A stretch of 15,804 nt of DNA from JAOAJF01 sp046295675 (GCA_046295675.1 JBKBMW010000016.1:1-15804); one strand, 5' to 3'. Shown: positions 1-6,160, counted from the stretch's first letter. Numbers and translations are program-made. The notes: generated by a model from the sequence alone, not told the origin.

Positions 1-1
1 T

Positions 2-610
2 GGACTAATAAAACGCTCTTCAATAGAAGAATATTCCAAACCAAGAAGAGGAGGAATTAAAGCAATAAAATTAAAGGAAGGGGACAGATTAGTGGGGGTT
101 CTGACCTCCTCTTTTGATGAAGATATTTTTTTAGCAACAGCAAATGGTTTTTGTATTCGCTTTCCTCAAAAAGAATTAAGGGAAATAGGAAGGGTTGCCC
201 AAGGAGTTAGAGGAATATCTTTGAGAGAAGGAGATGAAGTTGTTTCTCTTTCCTTGTGTGATAAACCAACAATTTTAACTGTATGTGAAAATGGATATGG
301 AAAAAGGACAAGGGTAGAGGATTATCGATTACAAGGAAGAGGAGGCTTTGGAATTATAAATATAAAAACAACATCAAGAAATGGAAAAGTGGTTTGTGCA
401 AAAGCAGTATCTGATGATAGCGAGGTTTTGCTACTCTCATCAAATAATCATGCTATTAGAATACCTGCTTCTAATATCGGAATAATTGGAAGACATACTC
501 AAGGGGTTAGACTTATGAAATTAGAGAAAAACGAAAAAATAGTTGCTATGGAGTATATTGAAGGAGACTCGGATTCAGAATCAATAAAAAGAGAAGAGGG
601 AAAAAACTAA
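2..610 (+). CDS. gyrA: DNA gyrase subunit A, C-terminal part (5' end outside window)
   Basis: This is the C-terminal DNA-wrapping beta-pinwheel of gyrase subunit A; with GyrB the enzyme introduces negative supercoils. The frame is open from base 2, so the start lies left of the window, and a GTG at 92 is not a real start. About 200 residues remain. Repeated blade signatures are visible: EYSKPRRGGIKAIKL, GRVAQGVRGISLREGD, RTRVEDYRLQGRGGFGI and IGRHTQGVRLMKL, matching the blades of bacterial GyrA. The end has a short acidic/Ser-rich tail (EGDSDSESIKREEGKN). The canonical GyrA box of the first blade is not in view, so whether it exists cannot be judged. ParC is less likely because the final IGRHTQGV blade is closest to GyrA. 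Bacterial-type gyrase is known in several archaeal groups. The following kinase gene starts 45 bp downstream and may be co-transcribed. Confidence 0.93.
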   Translation, partial: GLIKRSSIEEYSKPRRGGIKAIKLKEGDRLVGVLTSSFDEDIFLATANGFCIRFPQKELREIGRVAQGVRGISLREGDEVVSLSLCDKPTILTVCENGYGKRTRVEDYRLQGRGGFGIINIKTTSRNGKVVCAKAVSDDSEVLLLSSNNHAIRIPASNIGIIGRHTQGVRLMKLEKNEKIVAMEYIEGDSDSESIKREEGKN

Positions 611-655
611 AATAAAGCAACAAAAAAATCAAAGGAAAATGCTTAAAGTGATTGA

Positions 656-1204
656 ATGGTTTATATCGGAATAGGAGGTAAAAATTGTGCTGGCAAAGAT
701 ACTGCTGCTCTTTATTTAATAAAAAAAGGTTTTGAGTATTATTCTCTTTCAGAAGTATTGAGAGAGATTTTAATAGAAAAAAAAATTCCTCTGAACAGAA
801 AAAATTTAATATTATATGCAAATAAACTTAGACAAGAAAATGGTCCTAGTTTTTTAGCAAAAAAAGTTGTGGAAAGAATAAATAATAAAAAAAATGGAGT
901 AATTGTTTCTATTAGAAACTTGGCTGAAGTAAATGAACTTAGAAAACTTCCTGATTTTTATTTATTAATCATTGATTCAGATCCAAAGACCAGATATAAA
1001 AGAATGATTGAACGAAATAGAGAAGGAGATCCAAAAACATTTGAAGATTTTCTACGATTTGAAAGATTGGAAGAAGCAAATTCAGAAACAGGTCAACAGC
1101 TTAAGGAAGTTTTGAAGGCAGGGGATTTTAAAATTGAGAATAACTCTACAAAAGAAGAACTTTATAAAAAAATTGAACAGATATTGGAACTCATCAAAAA
1201 GTAA
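656..1204 (+). CDS. P-loop nucleoside-monophosphate / dephospho-CoA kinase-like protein
   Basis: A 182-residue P-loop kinase. The N-terminal beta strand is followed by a Walker A variant GGKNCAGKDT (residues 7-16), in which Asp follows the Lys and Thr comes next. This GKD form is common in archaeal proteins related to dNMP kinases, dephospho-CoA kinases and the kinase half of deoxycytidylate deaminase fusions. The next block, SLSEVLREIL with a downstream NKLRQENGPSFLAKK, resembles the substrate-binding region of that group. A lid-like stretch (DPKTRYKRMIERNREGDPKT, 110-129) supplies several Arg and Lys residues. The exact substrate cannot be read from the sequence. The ATG is preceded by AGTGATTGA, a weak GGTGA-type ribosome binding site, and the gene is 45 bp behind gyrA, which suggests read-through from that gene. 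Kinase fold fairly sure, substrate unknown. Confidence 0.75.
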   Translation: MVYIGIGGKNCAGKDTAALYLIKKGFEYYSLSEVLREILIEKKIPLNRKNLILYANKLRQENGPSFLAKKVVERINNKKNGVIVSIRNLAEVNELRKLPDFYLLIIDSDPKTRYKRMIERNREGDPKTFEDFLRFERLEEANSETGQQLKEVLKAGDFKIENNSTKEELYKKIEQILELIKK

Positions 1205-1232
1205 TTAAAAAAGAATTTATTTTTATTAGTAA

Positions 1233-1248
1233 GAAATTTAATATTTTT
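1233..1248 (+). promoter_or_regulatory. TATA-like box before the lipoprotein gene
   Basis: An A/T element (GAAATTTAATATTTTT) is centred about 25 bp before the ATG at 1265, and no Shine-Dalgarno sequence lies between. This is the arrangement of an archaeal promoter producing a leaderless mRNA. Confidence 0.45.
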
Positions 1249-1264
1249 TGTTGTTGATTTTTTT

Positions 1265-2200
1265 ATGGACAATGAAAAAGTTATTGTTTTTGCAATAGGT
1301 TTATTTTTTTTCTTGTTTTTTAGCGGTTGCACTAATCAGACCACTACTACTTTACCTGAATATACAAAAAATGCTATTGAAGCAAAGCCTGTCAATCAAA
1401 ATCAACAAAATCAACAAACTCAAAAAGAGATAAATAACCAAGATATAAAGAATTTAAGTTATATTCAAACCGAACCGAAAATGAATGAAACTCAAAATAA
1501 ATCAAATATTTTAAAAAGTGAAGAAATAGAACCAATTACAAATGATTCAGAGTATTTGGAAAAAGAAAAAACAACAGAAAATTTACAGATAGAACAAATT
1601 AATAGAGAGATTAATGTTTCCTTATCTCCTGATAGCACAAACGGGAGGAAATCCTCCCCTTTTTGCGACATTAAAGTTTCTCCATTGATTGTAACCAAAT
1701 GGGAAGAAGCTACTATTTCTGTATATGGAAATTCTTATGACCAAAACCTTTATTTTAACTGTGGTGAAGAAAAAAGATTCGCTGGAAAGGGAGGGATTTT
1801 CAGAAGAGATAGTATTTGCCAATTTAATAAAACTGGGATTATAAAACAAAGTGTTTGGTTGGAAGACCAGGAGTGCGCTTACACCTATCTTTGTGTATTA
1901 GAACCATCTAAAAAAAATAAAAAGATATGTACAATCTTTGAAGAAAATGAAATTTTAACTGATTTTTCTTCAAATTATTATGCTAGAGTGTTTATCGCAA
2001 ATTTTGACAAAGAAGATGAAATTACAGTTAATTGTTTAAACAAATCTGTAAGTTATAAAGTTTTGGATTTCTTACCTACTTTAAAAAATGGTTTTTTTTA
2101 TTTGAGTTGTGAGAATATGCCAATAGAGTCAGATAAAGATAAAGTATGGATAAAAATTGGAGAAAACATTTGTGAAAAAGACAATTTTATTAATAAGTGA
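1265..2200 (+). CDS. Predicted Cys-rich lipoprotein, function unknown
   Basis: A 311-residue exported protein. Residues 1-21 form a signal sequence with a long Phe/Leu core ending in the lipobox FSGC, so Cys22 is the likely lipid-modified residue and the protein would sit on the outer face of the membrane. Residues 23-130 are a low-complexity Asn/Gln/Thr/Glu-rich linker (for example NQNQQNQQTQ), probably disordered. The C-terminal 180 residues are compact and contain nine further cysteines (134, 166, 185, 204, 210, 222, 257, 282, 303) in strand-like segments, suggesting one or two disulfide-stabilised beta domains. I do not recognise the family. The start is the ATG about 25 bp after a TATA-like element, so the mRNA is probably leaderless. 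It lies tail-to-tail with the methyltransferase gene. Confidence 0.75.
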   Translation: MDNEKVIVFAIGLFFFLFFSGCTNQTTTTLPEYTKNAIEAKPVNQNQQNQQTQKEINNQDIKNLSYIQTEPKMNETQNKSNILKSEEIEPITNDSEYLEKEKTTENLQIEQINREINVSLSPDSTNGRKSSPFCDIKVSPLIVTKWEEATISVYGNSYDQNLYFNCGEEKRFAGKGGIFRRDSICQFNKTGIIKQSVWLEDQECAYTYLCVLEPSKKNKKICTIFEENEILTDFSSNYYARVFIANFDKEDEITVNCLNKSVSYKVLDFLPTLKNGFFYLSCENMPIESDKDKVWIKIGENICEKDNFINK

Positions 2201-2229
2201 AGATAAACCTAATTGATTTTATTTTGATT

Positions 2230-2901
2230 TTATTTTTGGATGTACACAAAACTTACCAAACCCAAATCAGTTATGGTTATTTTAGAAGTTTTTTTTATTT
2301 TTATCAAATGTTGCAAACCATCTTCTTCATAGTAAATCGGAGAAATTAAGACTCCGTTTTTCTTTAGTTGTTTTATCAGAAAATTAGGAAATTGATCATA
2401 ACAAGCTCCCACAATTATTCTATCATATAATGAATATTCTTCAAGTCCAAAATAGCCGTTTTTTACAAAAATATTTATTTGCTCTTCTTCAGGTTTATCC
2501 TCTTTTTTTTCTATTAAGAGTGCTTTTAAACCAGATTTTAAAATATTTTTTTGTGCAAACAAAGCTAATTCCATAATAGGTTCGACACTAAATATTGTGC
2601 TTTTTGTGGAAATTTTTTTTATCAATGCTGTTAAGTATCCAGAACCAGTCCCAACTTCTAAAATTTTTAAATTCTTTTTTTCTTCTAAGTCTAGATGATA
2701 AGCCATCAGCGCATGCATGTGTGGTGCAGATATAGTTTGTCCATATCCTATTGAAAGAGGAATGTCTAAATACGCTAAATTTTTTTGCTCATCCAAAACA
2801 AAATCTTTTCTGTCTAACTCAAAAAAAACTTCAAATAATTTCTTTGATTTTATTATCCCATTTTTATGTAAATAATAAGTAAGTTCTTGTTGATTTTGCA
2901 T
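2230..2901 (-). CDS. pcm: Protein-L-isoaspartate O-methyltransferase
   Basis: This enzyme uses S-adenosylmethionine to methylate L-isoaspartyl residues in damaged proteins so that they can revert to aspartate. From the chosen start the protein has 223 residues. The diagnostic motif GYGQTISAPHMHALM is at 52-66, the SAM-binding loop ILEVGTGSGYLTAL at 80-93, the acidic SVEP at 105-108, and YDRIIVGACYDQFP at 159-172. Two things differ from typical family members: an acidic insertion around 131-141, and the usual GDG-type turn reads KNGYFG (148-152), lacking the Asp. The start is ATG 2901, because AGGTTGA lies just upstream and overlaps the stop of the preceding gene; a longer ORF to 2949 would read through that gene. 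It is the last gene of a minus-strand operon with the nuclease-like and membrane genes. Confidence 0.93.
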   Translation of the reverse strand: MQNQQELTYYLHKNGIIKSKKLFEVFFELDRKDFVLDEQKNLAYLDIPLSIGYGQTISAPHMHALMAYHLDLEEKKNLKILEVGTGSGYLTALIKKISTKSTIFSVEPIMELALFAQKNILKSGLKALLIEKKEDKPEEEQINIFVKNGYFGLEEYSLYDRIIVGACYDQFPNFLIKQLKKNGVLISPIYYEEDGLQHLIKIKKTSKITITDLGLVSFVYIQK

Positions 2902-2906
2902 TGTTT

Positions 2907-3188
2907 TCAACCTATGAAAATGTAGGCTATTCCACCTATAAAGAACCAAAGAAAAATAAGTATAAGTAAAAATAAATTTAATTGTGCCTTCTTCACTTTT
3001 GAAAAAAAGATCTTATCTTTTTTATTCAAATAAAAATTTTCAAAAAGTTTTATAAAAAGAAAAACAAAAAAAATCCCAACAACCAAAATAAAATAGTTTT
3101 TCAACTTAATTGCAAAGAAAATGAAAAGAAAAGAAAGAATACTTATATATAGGCTTACTTGAAGATAAATCTTTTTTTCTTCGTTCAT
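2907..3188 (-). CDS. Small three-TM membrane protein, unknown
   Basis: From ATG 3188 this is a 93-residue integral membrane protein. Three hydrophobic helices are visible, starting near YLQVSLYISILSF, YFILVVGIFFVFLF and LNLFLLILIFLWFF, separated by short Lys-rich loops. No family or catalytic motif is recognised. A TTG start at 3230 would add 14 residues that overlap the upstream nuclease gene; the ATG is preferred because it lies just after that gene's stop (3208). Its own stop codon overlaps the ribosome binding site of the downstream methyltransferase, so the three genes look translationally coupled. The context suggests expression together with the membrane-anchored nuclease-like protein, but no functional link can be read. 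Confidence 0.7.
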   Translation of the reverse strand: MNEEKKIYLQVSLYISILSFLFIFFAIKLKNYFILVVGIFFVFLFIKLFENFYLNKKDKIFFSKVKKAQLNLFLLILIFLWFFIGGIAYIFIG

Positions 3189-3207
3189 TTTCTCATTCCA
3201 TTTGCCA

Positions 3208-3600
3208 TTATTTTTTAATAAAAAATTCAAACCACTCTATCTTCTTATTTTCTACTATTTCCCGTATCGATTTTTGAACCTGGCTTAAGAAAGATTTTCC
3301 ACTTTTTACCTCTACAAAAATTATTTTTTCCACTTTTTTGTTATCTAAACCTTGAAAAACAATAAAATCTATAGGCTTGCCAATAAATCTTGCCTCTGAA
3401 GCTGAAAATGGAAAATCTCTAAAATAAGGGGCGAATTGTTCTAGTGCTTGACCGGAGATAGAAGACCTGGAGCGTTTTATTGCATCCTCTCTTTCCATTT
3501 TTATTCTATATGGAAGATAAAGAAAAAAGAAAAACAAGGTTAGAATTATTGACCCAAGAAATAGACCAATAAAAAAGAAATCTGAATTGCTTAAATCCAT
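3208..3600 (-). CDS. Membrane-anchored Holliday junction resolvase-related nuclease (COG4741-like)
   Basis: A 130-residue protein with an N-terminal transmembrane helix (residues 8-29) followed by a charged linker and a PD-(D/E)xK nuclease-like domain. Visible motifs are RSRSSISGQALEQFAPYF (43-60, with Glu54), the ARFIGKPIDFIVFQGL block (70-85, with Asp78) and FVEVKSGKSFLSQVQ (95-109, with Glu97-x-Lys99). This order matches the archaeal family described as predicted secreted endonucleases distantly related to Holliday junction resolvases. The N-terminal helix would place the domain at the membrane; its side and substrate are unknown. The start is ATG 3600, about 25 bp after an A/T box on the minus strand and with no ribosome binding site, so the mRNA is probably leaderless. 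It is the first gene of the operon ending with pcm. Family assignment is good; nuclease activity is inferred. Confidence 0.82.
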   Translation of the reverse strand: MDLSNSDFFFIGLFLGSIILTLFFFFLYLPYRIKMEREDAIKRSRSSISGQALEQFAPYFRDFPFSASEARFIGKPIDFIVFQGLDNKKVEKIIFVEVKSGKSFLSQVQKSIREIVENKKIEWFEFFIKK

Positions 3601-3618
3601 AATAAAAAAACTTCCAGT

Positions 3619-3632
3619 TAATTTTTAAGTTT
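3619..3632 (-). promoter_or_regulatory. TATA-like box for the 3600-to-2230 operon
   Basis: On the minus strand this reads AAACTTAAAAATTA. It is centred about 25 bp before ATG 3600, with no ribosome binding site in between, as expected for an archaeal leaderless promoter. Confidence 0.45.
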
Positions 3633-3651
3633 ATCCCTAACTTAAACAAAA

Positions 3652-3703
3652 TCTATTTAAAGATATGCTGCTAAAGAATTTGAGAGTTTACAATGTTTGG
3701 AGG
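3652..3703 (+). promoter_or_regulatory. TATA box and Shine-Dalgarno of slyD
   Basis: CTATTTAAAG (3652-3661) is a TATA-like element. A perfect GGAGG (3699-3703) lies 6 nt before ATG 3710. The ribosome binding site decides the start: the ORF could begin at ATG 3665, but that would lie too close to the TATA element and upstream of the ribosome binding site. Confidence 0.6.
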
Positions 3704-3709
3704 CTGAAA

Positions 3710-4147
3710 ATGATGAAAAAAATAAAAAAAGGAGACCATGTAGTATTGGATTATGTTGGAAAATTTGAAGATGGTACTATTTTTGATCGCTCTGGGGCAG
3801 AACATTTTGAATTTGTAGTTGGAGAAAACCAAGTAATTGCTGGGTTTGAGAAAAATATTTTAAATATGCAAAAAGGAGAGAAAAAAAGTTTTGAGGTTTC
3901 TCCATCCGAAGGATATGGACCGTATCATGAGGAACTAAAAGTAGAATTCCCAATAGAAAAACTTCCAAAAGATAGTGTGGTTGGTTCAATATTGGTTGTT
4001 TCTGATAAAAACGGAAATGAGGCTTTGGCAACTGTATTAGAGATAAATCAGGAACAAAAGACTGCCCTTTTGGATTTAAACCATCCGATGGCTGGAAAAA
4101 AATTGATTTTTGAAGTGGCTATTTTAGATATTAAACAAGCAAATTAA
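3710..4147 (+). CDS. slyD: FKBP-type peptidyl-prolyl cis-trans isomerase, SlyD-like
   Basis: A 145-residue peptidyl-prolyl isomerase and chaperone that speeds cis/trans proline isomerisation in folding proteins, probably in the cytoplasm. The FKBP core starts with KKGDHVVLDYVGKFEDGTIFDRS (6-28) and continues with FVVGENQVIAGFEKNILNMQKGEKKSFEVSPSEGYG (35-70). The insert-in-flap chaperone domain follows (about 71-122), and the core closes with LDLNHPMAGKKLIFEVAILDI (121-141), a hallmark of archaeal short FKBPs and SlyD. No His-rich metal tail is present, unlike E. coli SlyD. The start is set by GGAGG six bases upstream of ATG 3710; a second ATG follows directly at 3713. The gene stands alone, divergent from the nuclease operon. 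Confidence 0.95.
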   Translation: MMKKIKKGDHVVLDYVGKFEDGTIFDRSGAEHFEFVVGENQVIAGFEKNILNMQKGEKKSFEVSPSEGYGPYHEELKVEFPIEKLPKDSVVGSILVVSDKNGNEALATVLEINQEQKTALLDLNHPMAGKKLIFEVAILDIKQAN

Positions 4148-4149
4148 AT

Positions 4150-4175
4150 TAAAAGAAAAAAAAGAAAAAAGAACT
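4150..4175 (-). terminator. Oligo-T tract after the 10-residue ORF
   Basis: On the minus strand this stretch is nearly all T with a few C, directly downstream of the mini-ORF stop. Archaeal transcription often ends at such oligo-T runs. On the plus strand, slyD read-through could end at the T run of 4195-4203 instead. Confidence 0.3.
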
Positions 4176-4179
4176 AAGA

Positions 4180-4212
4180 TTAACAACATCCTGGTTTTTT
4201 CTTTCCACCCAT
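4180..4212 (-). CDS. Candidate 10-residue peptide MGGKKKPGCC
   Basis: A very small ORF reading MGGKKKPGCC. It is supported by a good ribosome binding site: GAGGTG (minus strand, 4219-4224) lies 6 nt before the ATG, and a TATA-like GATTTATACATA is further upstream (about 4258-4270). The ORF is clearly richer in G and C than the surrounding spacer, and oligo-T on the minus strand follows its stop, as for an archaeal terminator. The peptide is basic, with two Gly near the start and two Cys at the very end. A GTG three codons upstream is in frame and would give 13 residues; a TAG lies before that. The function is unknown; a metal-binding or modified peptide is only speculation. It could be chance, hence moderate confidence. 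Confidence 0.45.
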   Translation of the reverse strand: MGGKKKPGCC

Positions 4213-4349
4213 TCTATTCACCTCTTTTTTATAGTTAAATGCCTAAAACTTTTTGCGTATGTATAAATCAAGAAAAAAATAAAAAGATATGGGTTACAAA
4301 AACCAAATACTTAAAAATAAGAGATGTAATATAAATTAAATGTGAAAAA

Positions 4350-4484
4350 ATGAGATTTGAATGCCATAGATGTAAAAAAGAAATAGAAGATCTTTCTGAA
4401 TTAAATTATAAAATGGACAAAAATGGATTTACTTACAGCTATTGTAAAGATTGCATAAAGTCTATAGAACAAAAACAAGAATAA
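4350..4484 (+). CDS. 44-residue zinc-ribbon protein
   Basis: A small ORF encoding a protein with two CxxC pairs: ECHRC near residues 4-8 and YCKDC near 32-36, separated by about 24 residues with strand-forming character. This is the layout of a one-zinc ribbon or knuckle that binds nucleic acid or protein. The ATG follows TGTGAAAAA, a GTGA-type ribosome binding site, and a TATA-like CTTAAAAATAAG lies at 4310-4321, so the gene has its own promoter. Stand-alone zinc ribbons of this size are common in archaea, mostly without known function. Its last 46 bases overlap a candidate minus-strand ORF (4439-4588); the zinc ribbon is the better supported of the two. Confidence 0.7.
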   Translation: MRFECHRCKKEIEDLSELNYKMDKNGFTYSYCKDCIKSIEQKQE

Positions 4485-4588
4485 TTTTTAACTTTCTGAC
4501 GCATTTTACTATGAGTTATTAGAAGTTCAATCTTACCTTGATCAAAAATTTTTTTTCTTATTTCCTGCGGATTTAAAATCTCTTCCAT
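4439..4588 (-). CDS. Possible 49-residue protein, third gene of the minus-strand operon
   Basis: The ORF starts at ATG 4588, 25 bp after the stop of the preceding gene, with GAGTGAG just upstream as a possible ribosome binding site. The first part (MEEILNPQEIRKKIFDQGKI) looks like a normal charged, helical protein. The last 14 residues are simply the antisense of the zinc-ribbon gene, so the tail is suspicious. It may be a real short protein sharing a tail-to-tail overlap, or a gene truncated when this region was rearranged. No family recognised. Confidence 0.35.
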   Translation of the reverse strand: MEEILNPQEIRKKIFDQGKIELLITHSKMRQKVKNYSCFCSIDFMQSLQ

Positions 4589-4613
4589 TTACTCACTCAA
4601 AAAGTTTTAAATC

Positions 4614-4877
4614 TCATTCAAAAACATATACAACAAAAACAGTCCTTGAGTTTTCATCTTTTTCTTTTGCTATCTCAGTTTTTAAGCCTTTGTCCTGCCA
4701 TTTTTTCTCTTCTTCTTTTGCACTGTTTAGATAAGGTGTAACATACACTACTCTTTTTCCATGTTTTATTCTTCCTACTTTAGGTGCAACCACTGCTTTA
4801 TTTGCTTGTGTTTTAGAAGAACTTTTTTCTACTCTTCCATAAAGACTTCGTCTGATAAAATTTTCTGTATCAGACAT
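4614..4877 (-). CDS. Small basic protein, unknown
   Basis: From ATG 4877 this is an 87-residue, charged protein. The N-terminal part is basic and Ser/Lys-rich (SLYGRVEKSSSKTQANK). The C-terminal half reads VVYVTPYLNSAKEEEKKWQDKGLKTEI and ends in a hydrophobic strand (TVFVVYVFE), suggesting a small alpha/beta domain. I do not recognise it. The start is chosen because AGGTGA lies 7 nt upstream; a GTG at 4886 is part of that ribosome binding site. The ATG overlaps the stop of the upstream DUF1858 gene (ATGTCTGA), a typical sign of translational coupling. Confidence 0.65.
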   Translation of the reverse strand: MSDTENFIRRSLYGRVEKSSSKTQANKAVVAPKVGRIKHGKRVVYVTPYLNSAKEEEKKWQDKGLKTEIAKEKDENSRTVFVVYVFE

Positions 4878-5250
4878 TTTTTTCACCTTTAATTTTTCCT
4901 TTCTGTTTAGTTTTTTCTTTTTTTATTTCTTTTATTTTTTCATTTAATTTTTTAATAAATGCTTCAATTTCTTTTTCGTTTAGACCATGCACCAAACAGC
5001 CTTCATAAATAGTTTCAAAAGAACTTGCCGGACAACCTATACAATGAAATCCAATTTCCATTAGTTCTTCAGCAAGTTCTGGATAATTTAGTACAATCTC
5101 TACAATCAAAGTGTTTTTTGTGATTTTATTTAAAGGTTTGTAATCCTCAAGCCCAAGTTTATCTAAATTTGCAAATTCCACTTTTTGATTTTTCTGCTTT
5201 TTTTTGGATATTTTTGGAACCATTATATTTTCTAATTTACTTTTTTTCAT
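4870..5250 (-). CDS. DUF1858-type CxxC redox-domain protein
   Basis: A 126-residue protein. After a Lys-rich leader (1-25), residues 40-105 match the DUF1858 / hybrid-cluster-protein-associated disulfide domain: LIVEIVLNYPELAEELMEIGFHCIGCPASSFETI, with Cys70 and Cys73 in the CIGC motif and a further Cys85 (EGCLVHG). Members of this family are thought to act as small disulfide or metal-binding partners, but the biochemical role is not established. The C-terminus is a long Lys/Glu tail. The ATG at 5250 lies about 25 bp after the palindromic TATA-like element at 5270-5280, so the mRNA is probably leaderless. It is the first gene of a minus-strand operon. A second ATG (residue 10) is possible. 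Confidence 0.8.
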   Translation of the reverse strand: MKKSKLENIMVPKISKKKQKNQKVEFANLDKLGLEDYKPLNKITKNTLIVEIVLNYPELAEELMEIGFHCIGCPASSFETIYEGCLVHGLNEKEIEAFIKKLNEKIKEIKKEKTKQKGKIKGEKNV

Positions 5251-5269
5251 ATGTTAATAAAAAGGAAAG

Positions 5270-5314
5270 TTATTTAATAATCTTTCTGATTATTATATTA
5301 TCTTATTTAATAAT
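5270..5314. promoter_or_regulatory. Divergent promoter region with two TTATTTAATAAT elements
   Basis: TTATTTAATAAT occurs twice, at about 5270-5281 and 5303-5314. The first copy is close to palindromic and is centred 25 bp from ATG 5250 on the minus strand, so it can serve the DUF1858 gene as well as the plus strand. On the plus strand, the first copy would give an aIF2-beta transcript with a leader containing AGGTTGAT, while the second would place transcription at or near the TTG start at 5333. Box positions are seen; promoter use is inferred. Confidence 0.5.
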
Positions 5315-5332
5315 TTTTGGAAGGTTGATTTA

Positions 5333-5740
5333 TTGGAAGAATATAAAAATTTATTAAAAAAAGCATATAGTCTGTTGCCAGAAAAAACTCAAAAGTTTGA
5401 ACGCTTTGAGCCACCTCAATTAAAAATAGTTTTTGAAGGCTCCAAGGCAATTATACAAAATTTTTATGATATATGCGAAAAATTACGAAGAGATAAAAAC
5501 TTCGTTGCAAAATATTTTGGAAAAGAATTGGCAGTACCAGTCCAGTTAGATGGCCAGAGATTGTTTATTTTTAGCAAGATACCTCAAAAGCTCTTAGAAG
5601 AAAAATATCAAGACTTCATAAAATTTTTTGTGATATGTTCCGAATGTAAACGCCCTGATACAAAAATTATTTTATACGAAGGTAGAATACAGATGCTTTC
5701 TTGCGAAGCTTGTGGAGCAATCACTCCGATTAGAAAATAA
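5333..5740 (+). CDS. Translation initiation factor aIF2 subunit beta
   Basis: The beta subunit of the heterotrimeric factor that carries initiator Met-tRNA to the small ribosomal subunit. 135 residues, the normal archaeal length. It contains the N-terminal helix that docks on the gamma subunit (EEYKNLLKKAYSLLP), the central alpha/beta domain (ERFEPPQLKIVFEGSKAIIQNF to QLDGQRLFIF, 23-80), and the C-terminal zinc ribbon with Cys102, Cys105, Cys124 and Cys127 (ending SCEACGAITPIRK). The start is TTG at 5333: the family begins at this point, no ATG is available upstream, and AGGTTGAT precedes it. It is followed after 78 bp by aIF1A, which also starts with TTG. Confidence 0.95.
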   Translation: MEEYKNLLKKAYSLLPEKTQKFERFEPPQLKIVFEGSKAIIQNFYDICEKLRRDKNFVAKYFGKELAVPVQLDGQRLFIFSKIPQKLLEEKYQDFIKFFVICSECKRPDTKIILYEGRIQMLSCEACGAITPIRK

Positions 5741-5818
5741 TTAAAAATAATAATTAAAAATAATTGATGTTAATAAAATAAAAAATAAAAGAAAGAAAAA
5801 TAAAAGAAGAGTGATTTT

Positions 5819-6130
5819 TTGGAAAAAGAATCAGAAAAAGAAAAAATATCTGAAAATGGACAGATTATTAGGGTACGCCTGCCTGCAGACGGTGAAGTAT
5901 TAGGAACTGTAATTGCAATGGTAGGTGGAGGAAGATTACAAGTAGAATGTAAGGATGGAAAAGAACGCCTTGTACGCATACCTGGAAAGATTAAGCGCAC
6001 CATTTGGGTTAGGCCAGGAGATGTTGTTTTAGTAAAGCCATGGAAAATAGAAGCAGATAAAAAAGCAGATATTGTTTGGAGATACAATCATTTGCAGGTA
6101 GAGTGGTTAAAAAAACGTGGATATTTATAA
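5819..6130 (+). CDS. Translation initiation factor aIF1A
   Basis: 103 residues, archaeal counterpart of eIF1A and bacterial IF1; an OB-fold protein that binds the decoding site of the small ribosomal subunit. The core is unmistakable: IIRVRLPADGEVLGTVIAMVGGGRLQVECKDG (16-47), then RIPGKIKRTIWVRPGDVVLVKPW (53-75) and ADIVWRYNHLQVEWLKKRGYL (83-103). The short N-terminal tail is rich in Glu and Lys. The start must be TTG 5819: there is an in-frame TAA at 5801, no ATG or GTG between, and GAGTGAT sits 3 nt upstream of the TTG. It lies between aIF2-beta and, after a small membrane gene, RIO1. Confidence 0.96.
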   Translation: MEKESEKEKISENGQIIRVRLPADGEVLGTVIAMVGGGRLQVECKDGKERLVRIPGKIKRTIWVRPGDVVLVKPWKIEADKKADIVWRYNHLQVEWLKKRGYL

Positions 6131-6149
6131 AAAGTTGTTTAAAAGTTAG

Positions 6150-6160
6150 ATTTAAAATTA
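6150..6160 (+). promoter_or_regulatory. TATA-like box before the two-TM gene
   Basis: GATTTAAAATTA is centred 25 bp before ATG 6180, with no ribosome binding site between; leaderless architecture. Confidence 0.4.

Noticed and set aside
546..821. Minus-strand ORF of 91 codons overlapping the end of gyrA and the kinase start
   Set aside because: It is antisense to two well-supported genes; its Phe/Leu-rich composition is what A-rich coding sequence gives on the opposite strand.
1492..1849. Two minus-strand ORFs inside the lipoprotein gene
   Set aside because: Antisense to a gene with a clear signal peptide and conserved Cys pattern; no ribosome binding site.
3777..4031. Minus-strand ORF of 84 codons inside slyD
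   Set aside because: Shadow of a firmly identified FKBP gene.
5169..5357. Plus-strand ORF of 62 codons over the DUF1858 5' end and the divergent promoter
   Set aside because: Hydrophobic composition comes from the antisense of a Lys-rich coding region and from A/T promoter DNA; it overlaps the start of aIF2-beta in another frame.
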